Shown here in pieces: positions 49,324-62,162 of a stretch of DNA of 64,000 bases; positions within the stretch are counted from its first letter, which is position 1, and each line of letters opens with the position of its first letter. The translations under genes and the position numbers were made by a program. Source of the DNA: Cymbidium sinense (lineage: Eukaryota; Streptophyta; Magnoliopsida; Asparagales; Orchidaceae); assembly GCA_021442155.1 (NCBI GenBank), contig CM038214.1, forward strand, positions 52,050,514-52,114,513. The letters run 5' to 3'. The notes below the pieces were generated by a model that made no database searches, had not been told where the DNA came from, and worked only from the letters and a program-made list of their open reading frames with translations.

Positions 49324-50640
49324 CTAATGAGCCAAACGTCTGGAAAGCATTGGCCATGTCATGAGGTACTGCAGTAGATTTATTAGAGAGATCAAGTTCA
49401 CCTTATGAGAAAGCATGTAGTGTCGTAGCTTTTGAGATGCAAAGATCAAAGCTATATAATGTTTCTCAATAGGTGGATAGTTTGCTTCACCAGGGATAAG
49501 ACGATGGCTGAGGTAGTAGGGAGAACTCTCCTTCCCTTTGTCATTATCTTGGGCCAACAGAGCATCGAGGGAGTCATCCAATGCATTGGATGAGTGGCAC
49601 ACTTGGGATATGCTGGTAGCTTCACCAAGTACTCTTTGATGTACTCGAATGCGTGCTAGAACTTGCCATCTCACTTGAACTTGGAATTCTTTTTGACAAG
49701 TGCAGAGAATGGCTTGCATCTCCCCGATAAGTTTGAGATAAAGCATCTTAGATATGTCAGCTATCTTTGAATGGATTTGAGTTGAGTTAAACTCTTAGGA
49801 GGTGGCATTTCAAGGATAGCTTTGATCTTTTCAGGATCTATTTTATTCCCCGATGTCGAACAACAAACCCAAGGAATTTCCCTGAAGTGACTCTGAATGC
49901 ACACTTCAGGGGATTCATTTTGAGGTTATATTATCTTAACCATTTGAAAACTACTCTCAAGTTAAAGAGGTGGTCTTCCTTTTCTCTACTCTTGACTATG
50001 AGATCATCAACGTAGCACTCAACCTGATGATGGATGAGTTCATTGAAGATCTGAGTCATGGCCCATTGGTATATAGAACTAGCATTTTTAAGGTCGAAAG
50101 GCATGACCCTATAACAAAAAATTTTGATCGGGGTTCAAAAGCAGTGTTTCTTTCATCTTCAGGAGACATCTTGATTTGTTTAGCGATATCCATGAAAGAG
50201 AAGAGGCGCATGAGATGAGGCAATGCCCACCATTAATTCTAGTATGGGAAGAGGAAACTCATCCTTGGGCATTGTTTAAGTCCCTAAAATCAATGCAAAT
50301 GTGAATTTGGCCATTCTTCTTAGCCAACTAGCCAAGTAGGATATATTTCTTCTTGATGAAACTAGTATCGATCGGTTTCTTAACTTTAAATGATTGTTCA
50401 ATTTCTAATATCTAGGAGCTTGCTTAATAGGGGTAATGGGGTCAATTGCTAACTGGACAGGAGATAATTCGATCATCTCTTCATAGCTCCATGGGAAGCT
50501 ATCTTTAAACTCAGTCAATAGCCTAGCTAAGTCATTGGTTTCTTCTTCATTCAGCAATGAACTAATGTATATCGGGCAAGGATTTTCTTCTATCCAATGG
50601 TTGATTTCTTTAAGCATGTCGATTGTTGAATGAATATCCT
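49324..50640 (-). pseudogene. Element A reverse transcriptase and RNase H (decayed)
   Basis: Minus-strand gypsy reverse transcriptase. The N-terminal lead (50,617-50,405) reads EENPCPIYISSLLNEEE, then FKDSFPWSYEEMIELSPV. The YVDD box lies at 50,003-50,014 within a CYVDDLIVKSREKEDH-type segment. The connection region (49,880-49,750) includes ESLGNSLGLLFDI-type and TQIHSK-type wording. RNase H (49,746-49,324) has LDDSLDALLAQDNDKGKESS, then YYLSHRLIPGEANYPPIEKH and LRHYMLSHKVNLIS in one open frame. Several frames are needed for the whole region. Compared with element B this copy has fewer stops per domain. Confidence 0.88.
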
Positions 50641-51505
50641 CCTTAAACTCTGCAGTGCCTTTTTGACTTGGAGATCATCTAGATCCAAGTTTTTCACACA
50701 TTCTCATAAGAGTTGGGGATGTGTGAAAAGAACTATCATTCCAAATGATTGGTAACTAGGCGGTAATCATCGCTCATTTGGACCCACTATCAATCTAGTC
50801 ACTCTTGATTGTGCTTCCCTTATATTGTTCCATAACTTCTCAAAGTACTCGACTTGTGCTTGGACGTGTGAGGAACCAAACCTTTACTTTGAACACAAGG
50901 AGAGTAAAAATCAAAAGTAATTCCATTAATTCTTTAAAAGTATCCTCCTCAAGTCTCACGGACTTGATGAAGAACAAAAGAACCTCTTTTGCCTCATGTC
51001 ACTGGAAGACTTGAGAGGACTTCCTTAACTACTAAACCTTCAACTTTTTGAGATGTAAGTGAGGTAAGAGCTAAGGTACCCAACTGCTACCTAATAGTTT
51101 CACACAAACCTAATTCGAACACTTTGCTTTGCTTGGAGGTCTGGTCTTTGTCTCTGTGTCAAAAGTCAGTCACCTCATGGAACCTTGAGAGGTTGGTATA
51201 CTAATCACATTAGATTCATCCTCTGAGCTAGATTCCATGTCTATGTGGATAGTAGGGGTACTCTATGAACTGACACTTTGTTGGTTGAAGACCAACTGGG
51301 TCTCCCACCTGCCTCACTTTTTTTCTACCTCCCTAGGTTGACCTATCTACCCACATATCTAGATGATGGAATGTGGGAGGAATGTGATATACAAATCTAT
51401 TTCTTCTTCAATTCCCCTTTCTTGTGTACTTGGACTTTCTTTTCTTCATTTCTCTTTTATTTTTCTTTTCTTCATTTCTTTTCTTTTTGATTTTTTATTT
51501 AAATT
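50640..51505 (-). pseudogene. Element A pol spacer
   Basis: Weakly conserved pol region between the post-protease segment and reverse transcriptase, alignable with 13,500-14,550 of element B. It is low in recognisable motifs. It ends with a T-rich simple run on plus (about 51,410-51,500: TTTTCTTCATTTCTCTTTTA). The plus-strand frames at 50,805-51,014 and 51,278-51,490 are shadows or repeat translation. Confidence 0.5.
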
Positions 51506-51740
51506 TTACCCAAATTCACGAGAAAGGGTATGTTGAGAAAGATAGTAGGTCACATCCTCATAAATCTCAACTTCTCTAATTGAAAATGGCTTTTCATCCT
51601 CATTGACATGGTATTCAATTCCATCTTTTGTGAACTTGATGCAATGATGAAGGGAGGACAGAATGATCTTATTCTGATGTATCCAAAGCCTACCAAGCAA
51701 AGTAGTGAATAAAGTATCGAATCAATGATGTATTACTTGG
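51506..51740 (-). pseudogene. Element A post-protease conserved segment
   Basis: The minus-strand frame reads LGRLWIHQNKIILSSLHHCI, then KFTKDGIEYHVNEDEKPFSI and EVEIYEDVTYYL. This is the Tat-type block that follows protease (family form GRPWIH..VVPSSLHQ). It matches 14,551-14,804 in element B at the same place. Confidence 0.78.
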
Positions 51741-51837
51741 CTTCAGTCTTCCAGTCACTTATCTCCAAAAGTAACACTATGAAACCTAAAGCCCCCTTGC
51801 CTTGATCATTGAATCCTCTCAACATCATTCGATCACC

Positions 51838-52119
51838 TCAAAGTGTGGAGATGTTGATCCTCAAATAGGTAAGCATCTTTAGACTCTTAATGTTAACTGA
51901 TGCACTTGAATCCATGAGAACTCTGGCAAGTCTGAACATGTCCATGTCAATTGTGATGTAGAGGAGACGATTTTGCTCCAAGTCCCCCAAAAGAAGGTCT
52001 TCATCTGTGAAGGTGATCCCTTGGGCTTCTTTTGCATAATGTGCTTCTTCACCTATAGCAGTTAGTTGAGCTAAGCATATTTCAGGATCAAGGAGGGCCT
52101 TGATTAATGACTCCCTCAT
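51838..52119 (-). pseudogene. Element A retropepsin-type protease
   Basis: Aspartic protease that would cut the Gag-Pol polyprotein. The minus-strand frame of 93 codons reads RESLIKALLDPEICLAQL, then GITFTDEDLLLGDLEQNRLL, YITIDMD, LARVLMDSSASVNI and LKMLTYLRINIS. The FTDEDLL..LEHNRPLYI lead and the VLVDSGSSVNI active-site box are standard for Tat-type elements. Here the active-site triplet Asp-Ser-Gly has become Asp-Ser-Ser (about 51,904-51,912), which should abolish activity. The frame is otherwise open. Its upstream part matches element B at 20,840-21,020. Confidence 0.85.
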
Positions 52120-52810
52120 CTATTTGGATAAGATAAGGCATGATATATGCTTAGATGAGATGACAACTTTCTTTGATGTGAAAGGATATTGTAGTCCACC
52201 TTGGACTAGTCTTCCACAAGCATATCCAAGTGTGGAGCGTCCTATGGAAGGGTTTCTTGATCTTTAGTACCAATGACTTATTTTCTCTATCTAAAGGTGC
52301 TACCCTAGGAGGTAGAACCTTGCCACTACGAAGGTTGACTTCGGTAATCTCTTGAGGCAAGGTGGTGGAAGGTTCTACATGCACATCAGGCACACCTACA
52401 GCCTCCTAAGGGATCCTCAAAATTGGATGATTTGAAGTCTATCTCAAGAGGTGAACTCATAGTATTCAGAGTTGGAAAGTCTAACTCTGAATCAGAAAGA
52501 GGAAGATTAGAATTTTTATAGCTAATTAGACTTGAAGAGTTCTCATTAGAAATAGAAGAAGACAACTCATCAGAAGAGACATATATATAATTCAAATCAA
52601 CTTTATTCTTCAATTTATTAGAAGTATTTGGGGGTACAAAGTAGAAGTAAATTAGGGTGAGTGGGATAATGGATTTGATGCCCTTATCCACTGATATAAG
52701 AGTTCTATTAGTAAAAGAAATAACAGAGCTAGCTGAAATGGTAGAAGTCAGCGGTGTGGAAGCTACAACTGAAGGATGGAGGTGGACATGATCTGTGGCC
52801 AAGCTAAAGG
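52120..52810 (-). pseudogene. Element A gag C-terminal region
   Basis: Two minus-strand frames join gag to protease. The first (52,802-52,386) holds a Ser-rich segment: SSDELSSSISNENSSSLISY, then SDSELDFPTL and SPLEIDF. The second (52,393-52,151) reads VEPSTTLPQEITEVNLRSGK, then VLPPRVAPL, the conserved 'EIT.V.LRSGK.LP' block found just upstream of protease in this lineage. Both parts have counterparts in element B (21,491-21,294 and 21,290-21,060). No zinc-knuckle (CCHC) motif was seen. Confidence 0.72.
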
Positions 52811-54720
52811 GACGTCTCGAGCCAACACCTGTTGCTACTGCTGCTGCTGCTGAGCTCCCCCTTTCCTAGAGTTAGCACTGGCAACTTACAAACCTTCCTT
52901 GGTGTTGGATGTTTGAGCTAACTCAGGCATCTTCAAGGAAAGTTTCTTGATCTTCTAAATTATTTTCTTAGAGGTTTTAGACAAAGAAATGTCCTAACCT
53001 TCTTTGGTTTTGGTAGGATCACTTGTATCCCCAAGGATTACCCTAATGGAACTGGAAGGTTATTCCACAAGGTATTCCTTTGGCATAACTACAACACCAG
53101 TCTTGAAATTGTGTTCAAGCCAGTCCTTGAATGTGAAGCAATCCTCCACTGGCCTAGCATACGGTGGTAAGGGCAAAAGTTTGGATCATGACTTTTGTCT
53201 AGTTCCTCCGGTCTTCTAGGCTTAAGTAGCTGAAAATCAGGCTTCTTTAAGAGATTCTTAAATATCTTCCTGATTACCTCCCTCTTAAAAGAATAAGGTT
53301 TATTTAACTTATCTAAAAGAGTCGGTGGACTATAGCTACCTGTTATCAGATATGCATGCCGCTACTGCTGGTGGTATGGCTGAGGCGGAGGCTGTTCTAG
53401 CCAGGGAGGCTGTAGGGAGGCCGGTATGGCTACCTCAGTGGTAGAAAAGGAGGTGGAGGCTGCTAAGGTTGTGGTATCTCAGACTAATCTCTAGTTGGTT
53501 GCTACCCCTTGTCAACCACTGCTACTACTCCTGGCTTCTTTTCATAAACCTTTTGCATCTTCTTAGGCAACTGATCTTGAATAGGTAACTATTTGGCTTC
53601 TCCTTGTAGTCTAGCCGCCTTGTTGATTAGCTTCTCGAATGTCCTGAAATTGAAGCCTTTAAGCATGAAGGCGACCGTGCCATGGATATTCTTCAAGAGA
53701 ATCTCAATGGCATGATGCTTAGACAGCTTCGGTTCACACTTCAAACTCAAGTTACGCCATCAAAGAATATAATCAATAAGTGACTCACTGGGGTACCATT
53801 GTGCTACAATGAGATCACCTATAGTAACCCTTTGTTGAGCTCCAACAAACCTCTTGATGAAGAGTTTCTCTAAATCAGCAAATGTCTTAACTGAATCATT
53901 GGGTAGTTCAGCATACCAATCAAAAGCAATACTTGCTAGGCTACTGATAAAGAGTCTAAAGAGTAACATGTCACTGCCACTTGCATTGCAACAACTAGCC
54001 TTTAAGTGAGCTATATGCTACCTCAGATTCCAACTGCCATCGAAGCTCTTGATGGAAGGAGACACAAAACCCTTGGGATACTGGATAGCATTGAATACCT
54101 CTGGGTAGGGTTTACCCTTAGGAACTGATGATCCACCCTAGGCTTGATCCAAAGTTTCCTTCACCTGCTGCTCAAATATAGATTTTAGATCATTTTCTTG
54201 TTTGGAGGTACTTTCCACTACCTTCCTATATAGGCTACTACTACCATGGTCAATGGGAGGTATAGTATTAACTGGGTCCAAGACATGCACTAACTCAAGT
54301 TGACTGACATCGACTGTAATAGGATGAACTAGAGGGGCTTATTTTTGAAGCACTGACACTGCTGCTAACAAGTCCTGTAACTAACGTGCCATCTTATCAA
54401 TCTACTCGTCCTTCTGCCACAATTGAAGTTGGAGGTGTTCGGCTGATCCTGCGATATCCTCCTGATCAACCGCATCACCTTCCATGGCTTGTTGTTCCCT
54501 AAGGAGAGATCCTCTAGTATCGACCATGCAGACTCCAGCTGAATCTCCTAACAAGTCATCTTCATCAGGGTCAAAATTGACCTTCTCCTCATCTGACTAA
54601 GCGTACCCCACGATCTCCTTCTTCTCCACGAAATAATGTGCAACTATCTCATCTAAAGAACGATCAATCAGTATAAAGCTTTACGGTATGATCTATCATC
54701 TTGAGAGGCACGGACCTATC
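52811..54720 (-). pseudogene. Element A gag (decayed)
   Basis: Structural capsid protein region. In minus reading, an N-terminal stretch (54,600-54,130) holds a hydrophobic heptad-like LQDLLAAVSVLQK segment. It is followed by a KSIFEQQVKETLDQA segment and the capsid core: YPKGFVSPSIKSFDGSWNLR, a stop, HIAHLKASCCNASGSDM, then the frame at 53,969-53,760 (LFRLFISSLASIAFDWYAEL, SVKTFADLEKLFIKRF, RVTIGDLIVAQWYPSESL). That is the standard plant gypsy Gag core (L..FP.SL.G.A..WY..LP..S). It continues with a FMLKGFNFRTFEKLINKAAR segment near 53,680-53,610. Several stops occur. The 5' end is cut at 54,720, where telomere-like array 3 starts, so the start codon region, leader and 5' LTR are missing. Confidence 0.83.
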
Positions 54721-57700
54721 TAAATAAAACAAAATAAACTAAACTAAACTTATTAGTTTACTTAATTTTTTTTAAGAAAAACCCTAAACTCTCAACCGTA
54801 AACCCTAAATCCTAAATCCTAAATCCTAAACCCTAAAATTGACCCCAAACCCTAAACTCTAAACCTACAACCTCAACCTCCCATGCCTAAACCTAAAATC
54901 CCAAACTGCCTCACACTAAACCCTAAACCCTAAACCCTAAAACCTACAACCCTAAACCCTAAACCCTAAACCCTAAACCTTAAGCCTTAAATCCTAAACC
55001 CTAAACCCTAAACCCTAAACCCTAAAAACCTAAACTAAAATAAAACTAAAAAAATAAAATAAATAAAAAAACTTAAACATAAATAAAATAAAAACCTAAA
55101 CTAAAGCCTAAACCTAAACCTAAACCAAAACATAAAAATAAAATAAAATAAGAAATAAATACTTAAATAAAATTAAATAAAATATAAACCTAAACTAAAC
55201 TAAAAAAAATAAAATAAACCTAAAATTAAACACCTAAATAAAATAAAAACTAAACGTAAAATAAAAATAAAATTAACTTAAAATAAAATAAAATAAAAAC
55301 TAAATAAAACATAAACCTAAAAAACAAACCTAAACAAAAAAACCTAAACCCTAAACCAAAAAAAACCTAAACCTAAAATAAATAAAATAAAATAAAATTA
55401 AACTTGAACTAAAATAAACTGAAATAAATTAAATAAAACATAAACTTAAACCAAAAAAAACTAAACCTAAACCCTAAACTAAATAAAATAAACTGAACTA
55501 AAAATAAACCTAAACCTAAAATAAAATATTAAACCTATAAATAAACCAAAAATAAAAACCTAAAACCTAAACCTAAAAAAATAAAATAAAAACTTCAACC
55601 TAAACTTAAAAATAAAAAATATAACCTAAACCTATAAAATAAAATAAAAATAAAACCAAACAAAAAATAAGCATAAACCTAAACCTAAAAAATAAACTAA
55701 AATAAAATACCTAAACTAAAATAAATAAACCAAAAATAAATAAACTAAATAAAATAAAATATAAAATATACTTAAATAAAAAAATAAAATAAATAAAAAA
55801 TAAACCAAATAAACTAAATAAACCTAAACCTATCGATTTACTTAAATTTTTTTTTTTAAAAGAACCTAAACCCTAAACCCTAAAACTAACCTTAAACTCT
55901 AAACTCTAAACCTACAACCCTAAACCCTAAATGCTAAACCCTAAACCCTAAAAAGCCCCAAACCCTAAACCCTAAACCCGAAAGCCTAAACTATAAAACC
56001 TACAACCCTAAACCCTAAACCCTAAACCCCATACCCTAAACCCTAAACCCTAAACCCTAAACTTTAAACCCTAAACCCTAAAATATAAAAACCTAAAAAC
56101 CTAAACCTAAACTAAATAAAATTGAAAAATAAAATAAACAAGAAAACCTAAACCTAAATTAAATAAAAACTTAAACATGAATGCAAAAATAAAATTAAAA
56201 AAAAATAAAAACTAAAATAAAATAAAATAAACCTAAACTAAACTAAAAAATAAAATAAATCTAAAATAAAATAAAATAAAAACTAAATAAAAACCTAATC
56301 CTAAAAATGAAATCTAAAAATAAAACATAAAAGGACATAAAAAATAAAACCTAAACCCTAAACTAAAAAAACTAAACGTAAAATAAACAAAATAAAATAA
56401 ATCTAAACTTAAACGAAAATAAAATAAAATAAATTAAATAAAACCTAAATGTAAACCTAAAATAAACTGAACCTAATCCATAAACTAAATAGGATAAAAT
56501 AAACTAAAAATAAACCTAAACCTAATTTAATAAATCAAACCTAAAATTAAACCTAAAATAAAAACCTAAAAACCTAAACCTAAAAAAATAAAATTAAAAC
56601 CTAAACATAAACATAAAAATGAAAAATAAAACTTAAACCTAAAAAATAAAATAAAAATCATACTAAACAAAAAAATAATCATAAACTTAAATCTAAAAAA
56701 TAAACTAAAAAAAAAAACCAAAACTAAAATAAATAAACCTAAAATAAAGAAACTAAACTAAAATAAATAAATAATATACCTAAATAAATTAAAAATAAAT
56801 AAACTAAAATAAATAAAAAATAAACTAAAATTACCTAAACCTACCAGTTTACTTAATTAAAAAAAAATACCTTAGACCCTAAACCCTAATCCCTAAAACA
56901 AACCCTAAACTTACAACCCTAAACCCTAAATGTTAGAAAACCTTAAACCCAAAACCTAAATCCTAAACCCTAAACCCTAAACCCTAAAACCCTAAACCTT
57001 AAACCCTAAACCCTAAACTTACAACCCAAAACCTACAACCCTAAACCCTAAACACTAAACCATAAACATTAAACCCTAAAAACTAAAAAACCTAAGCCTA
57101 AATTAAATAAAACCAAAAAAAAAAGATAGAAAAACCTAAGCCTAAAATAAATAAATAAAATAAAATAAAATAAAAACATAAGCATAAAATAAACCTAAAC
57201 TAAAAATAATAATAAAAAGAATAAAAACTAAACTACAATAAACTAAATAAAAACCTAAACTAAACTAAAAAAAATAAAATTAACCTAAAAATAAAAAACC
57301 TAAATAAAATAAAAACTAAACATAGAATAAATTAAAATAAACCTAAAATCAAATAAAATAAAAAATTAATAAAAACCTAAACTTTAAAAATAAGCCTAAA
57401 AAAGAAACCTAAAAATAAATAAAAAAAAAACCTAAACCCTAAACTAAAAAAAAACCCTAAACCTAAAATAAAATAAAATAAACCTAGAACTAAACTAAAA
57501 TAAAATAAACTAAAAAAACAATACTTAAACCTAAACCAAAAATAACCTAAACATAAACCTAAACCTAAACCCTAAATATAATAAAATAAACTAAAAATAA
57601 TCCTAAACTTAATAAAATAAAATAAAAACCTAAACCTAAACCTAAAAATAAAAAATAAAACTTAAACCTAAAAAATAAACAAAAATAAAACTACACCAAA

Positions 57701-58805
57701 AATTAAGCATAAACCTAAACCTAAACCTAAAAAATAAACTAAAATAAAAAACTAAAACTAAAATAAATAAACCTTAAATAATTAAACTAAACTAAATAAA
57801 AATTAAAGCTAAATCTAAATAAAATTAAAAAAAATAAAATGAACTAAAATAAATTAAAATAAACTAAATAAACATAACATTTATGTAATTTAAAAAAAAA
57901 ACTACTAAACCTAAACCCTAAATCCTAAACCCTACACTACCCTAAACCTACCCACCCTAAACTAACTTTAAACCCTATAACATAAACCTCTGACCCTAAC
58001 AAACCCAAACCCACAAACCTAAAACTAAAACCTAAACCCTAAACAATCCACCAAACCCTAAACCTGACCCTAACCTTAACCCTAAACCCTAATCTATAAA
58101 GCCTAAACCCTAAAACCTTAAACCCTAAATACAAAAATAATCTTAAACCTTAAACTCTAAAAACCTTAAATCCTAAAGACTAAACCCTAAACCCTAAACC
58201 CTAAACTAACCCTAAACTTTAAGCTAACCCTAAACCATATACCCTAAACCCTAAACCCTAAACCCTATGCCCTAAAAACCTAAAAGCCTAAACTAAATTA
58301 AACTGATAATAAAATAAATAAAAAATGGAAACCTAAATAAAATAAAATAAAAAGCTAAACTAAAACCTAAACCTAAACCTAAAAATAAAATAAAATAAAA
58401 AATAGAAATAAGTTAAATATAAACCTAAACTAAACTAAAAAAATAAAATAAACATAAGAATAAGAACCTAAATAAAATAATAACTAAACATAAAATAAAA
58501 AACAAATAAACCTAATAATAAAATAAAAACTAAATAAAAACTTAAACCTAAAAAATAAACCTAAAATAAATTAAAAAATAAAAGCTGATCCCTAAACTAA
58601 AAAAAACCAAAACCTATAATAAAAATAAAATATACAAAATAAAATAAACCTAAACCTAAACTAAAACAAACTAAACTAAAATAAATAAAACCTAAACCTA
58701 ATCCTAAAATAAACTAAACCTAAACCTTATCCTAAATAAAATAAAATAAAATAAACTAAAATAAATGTAAATCTAAACTAAAAAATAAAACCTAAAAGTA
58801 AACCT
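54721..58805 (+). repeat. Degenerate telomere-like array 3
   Basis: A 4.1-kb array in the same orientation as arrays 1 and 2, with the clearest higher-order structure. The junction motif recurs near 54,745 (TTATTAGTTTACTTAATTTT), 55,833 (CTATCGATTTACTTAAATTT), 56,840 (CTACCAGTTTACTTAATT) and 57,868 (ACATTTATGTAATTTAAAA), spaced about 1,088, 1,007 and 1,028 bp. Each is followed by a run of A, then 250-350 bp rich in CCCTAAA, then 650-750 bp decayed to AAATAAAA/CCTAAAC. No glycine-rich protein fragment was found here. The left edge is inside element A gag; the right edge is inside the 3' repeats of element C. Confidence 0.93.
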
Positions 58806-60500
58806 AGCAAACTTACATCTTCCAAAGTGAGGAACAAAGGTTGGGATGACCTGTTGGATGCATAACAAATAGAACCTGATCAAGGGAGATTACTTATGCC
58901 AACTCAAAAGTAGTCAGGATTAATTTTATCTTTATTTCATGTGATTTGATTTGGTTTGTTTGGTTTAGTTTGATTTTGAATTAAGGGCATATCTGCTGAG
59001 GATGTGAGCTCGATCAAATTTAATATATTTAATTTATGGACCATGTCGATGTGCGATGGACCCACTAAGAAGGGGCTATATCAGACTTGTCCTATCTGAG
59101 ATTTACAAATCTAATGGGATAGTCTGCTAGCCGTGGGGTAGAGCTAGCCAACCTAAGGGGTTGCCTGTCAGTGTGCAATGGCTATACTAGGAAGATGACG
59201 TATCAGACTTACATCTTATAAAGTATTGAACAACAACTGGGATGACTTGTTCATAGCATAACAAATCGAACCTGGGTTAGGGTTGACTACTAAGTGAATG
59301 CCACTAGGGACTTATATCAACTCAAGTGTAGTTAGGTGATTCCAATAGGGTGTTTTGCTGACACTACCGTAAAGATAGGATGCCTTCTTGGGAAAATGTA
59401 CTTCTAGGGTTGTCCTCATAATCCACAAGTGAATATATATTTTATTTATCTATTTGCATGGACCCTGTTGGTGTGTGAGGGACCACACTAAGAAGGAGCT
59501 ATGTAGGCCTTGACCTATCTTAGATTTATTGGACCAAGGGAGAATCTACACATCCACGGAATGGATTCTCCAACCATAGGGGTGGTTTGCAGGAAAGGGA
59601 AACTATCCAATCCAATAGTAAGCCAGATAGTGTCTAAATGGGGTCACAAAAGATGTGATCCAGATATAGTGCCCATAGGGCAGGTGCTGTTAGGGCGTTA
59701 TCCTGAGCCCTAGAAAAGAAAGCCTATAGGTGTATGGTGGCCAACTTAAGGAGAAAGCATAACAGACTTACATCTACCATGAGTGGTGTACGCTAAGGTA
59801 TGAGAACCAACCAACCTAAGGTATATCTATCAACATGAGTGGTGTATCCATCAGCATAGTAAGAATGTACCAACCTAAGGTGCCCGTCAGTGTGCAATGA
59901 TCAATCTGGAAGGAAAGCATGTAAGCTTACAACTTTCCAAGTGGAACTAATCATTGAGATAGTCTATCATTGGCAGAACAGATACTATCTGACCTAGAGC
60001 AACTATTAAGGGGGTAGCCTCGAGGAAGGACTGGACCCAGACATGAAGTAGTCGGGAAGGAAAGAGCCACTAAGGGACTTATCCTAAATTTTAAATATAC
60101 TCAACCCAGTCGGTGCATAAAGGCTAATACAAGAAGAAGTGGTAGTAAACTCACATCCTCTTAAATGAAGCCAACATAAGTAGCTTACCGGCCATGCATT
60201 AAGGCCTACCAAACTAACAGGGCGCTCGTCAGTGTATAGTCACCAAATAAGAAAGAAAAGTGTATCAGACTTACAATCTTTGAAGCAAGAAGACCATTGG
60301 GGCGACACACTAGCAGGGTAGCACGTTAGCCTGAACTAGAGCAGCTACTGAGTGAATGTCGCTGGGGGCGTTATCTCAACTCAGAGTAGCTCGAATAGAA
60401 GATATGTGTTTGTTTTATATGTTTTTGTATAATTTGTGTTTATGTTGTGCCGATGAAGGATAGGACGCCACTCGGGTTCCTTACACCTACCCTAAACACA
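58805..60500 (-). repeat. 3' non-coding tandem repeats of element C (partial)
   Basis: Matches 8,515-10,170 beside element B. CTTACATCTTCCAAAG-type anchors lie near 58,812 and 59,208, followed by the more diverged units that in B start at about 9,190. It begins abruptly at a CTTACATCTTCC anchor next to array 3, so the distal part of the block and the AT-rich repeats seen in B and D are missing. The open frame at 59,510-59,713 has a counterpart in B at 9,151-9,348 only because the repeats are alike. Confidence 0.75.
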
Positions 60501-60589
60501 TCATGGCAAATTCATAAATAAAATTACTTTCGACATGGAAGAGATTGAATTCAAAATAAAATTTTCATTGATGATAATTATTTTCAAAC

Positions 60590-61499
60590 AAGATTTATAA
60601 TATTTCTTTAAGTAGAGCTCATTTCTTGAAAGCATTGGGCGCTCTCCTATGGCAAAATGGATTTTCCAAGTGGGTTCAAACTTGCCTCCCATCATATGAT
60701 AGACAACATTCAGTCTCCTTAGAACTAAAATAAACTCTTTTACGTGAAAAGCTCGAGGATGGACCAACTTGTTGTGAGCTTGAATCATTTTAGCTTTGTA
60801 CAACTTGAGGTTTTAGAATGCGCACAAGCATCTCTCCTCCAAACCTTTGAGCTCTTCTAACTGCTCATGCCACTGTAGCTTGTTGTTGTCGAGTGTTATC
60901 TTTAGTATTTAGATGAGAGTTTTACTGAAGGCTTCTACTAAGTCATTTGCCCTCAGTTAGTTGATGGTAGAATATCTTCAATCTATCTTGTGTCTCTAGG
61001 TAAAGTTTTTAATCTTGGTGCTCTTGAATGCAGTACCATTATCAGATAAAATTAATCTAGGCACTCCGAACCTATATGCCATATGGTTCTTAAAAAATTA
61101 GAGCTCATGTTGAGTTGTGGCCTCTTTGAGTAGAATCAACTTCGCCCATTTAGAAAAGTAGTCAGTAGAAGCTAAGATGAATCGATGACCCTTGCAAGAA
61201 GGAGGATCAATCAGACCAACTATGTTAGTACCCCAATATAGGATGTAGAATGTTGGGTGGCTGGTGTAAGACCACACCGTGTATTTTACATTCGTGGCAT
61301 TGCCTAGATGTATCCATGCAATCTTTGATCATCGATGGCGAGTAATATCCTAGTCTCTTAATCTTGACTTTCATCTTTGGATCAGATTGGTTGGCTCCAC
61401 ATAATCCTGAGTGCACCTCAGTCATGATCTTATGGGCATCATGCTTGTCTAAGCAACATAACCACATATGATTGAAAGACCGTCGGTATAATACACCAT
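60590..61499 (-). pseudogene. Element C integrase (decayed)
   Basis: The minus-strand zinc-binding part (61,467-61,225) reads LDKHDAHKIMTEVHSGLC, then KIKRLGYYSPSM (Trp to Ser), CMDTSRQCHECKIHGVVL and HQPPNILHPILGY. A deletion follows relative to A and B; the core's WPF..WG segment is not seen. The core remnant (about 61,170-60,880) is recognisable by wording parallel to elements A and B. The C-terminal part (60,803-60,590) is the clearest of the three copies: KMIQAHNKLVHPRAFHVKEF, then GGKFEPTWKIHFAIGE and ELYLKKYY, the standard end of gypsy integrase just before the 3' non-coding region. It is inactive because of the deletion and frame breaks. Confidence 0.83.
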
Positions 61500-62162
61500 C
61501 CAGAAGAACATATGAAAGTGCTCTCTACTTCATCTGATGGGCTTAAGAGTTCAATTGAGGTAGTTTTCCTTTATTTAAGTAATCCATGAATGGTTTCCTC
61601 GAATCTTACTCCTCATCTTTCTTAGTAATGACAACCTCCCCTTCAAGAGAGTACTTTTCGATGAGTTCAATATCAATAAGGGATAAGACTTGTTTATTTT
61701 GGATCTTTATTGATATGGACTCCATAATCGGACATGCCAACTCTTTGGAAAGCTTAGATAAAGCATACGCTATGATGTTCTCTCATTGAGGAATCTTATA
61801 AATGGAAACCTCATGGATTTGGGTCAACAACTCCATGTTGTACTTGTGGTAGTGATGGATCTCGGGCGTTATAACCTTATAGAACCTAGTGATTTGGTTG
61901 ATGACTAGCTAAGAATCCTCAAAGATGTTGATGTTCTAGATGCTGGAGTAACAACTAACTCTAAACCACCAATCAGAGCCTCATATTTGGCTTCGTTGTT
62001 GGTGCAAGGATTAGACAAATGATATGAGAATCTCATCACATCACAGTTTGGAGTTAAGAGAACTATTTCAACCCTTGTCTTTCCTTGCATAGTAGATTAT
62101 GGCTCTTCTCCTCTTTGAGAGGAATCCACACCATTAAAGTACATCTCCCAACAGTGAATGTG
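61500..62162 (-). pseudogene. Element C second (archaeal-type) RNase H and linker
   Basis: The frame on minus at 62,090-61,905 reads GKTRVEIVLLTPNCDVMRFS, then YHLSNPCTNNEAKYEALIGG and LELVVT. The TNNEAKYEALIGGLEL block is the signature of the extra RNase H of the Tat lineage and is better kept here than in A or B. The downstream linker (about 61,790-61,560) is antisense to the open plus frame at 61,586-61,789. A stop precedes the second conserved block. Beyond 62,162 the sequence is interrupted by a foreign insertion. Confidence 0.8.

Noticed and set aside
52386..52802. 138-codon Ser/Thr-rich frame as a separate host gene
   Set aside because: Its position between gag and protease and its match to 21,294-21,491 in element B show it is part of gag.
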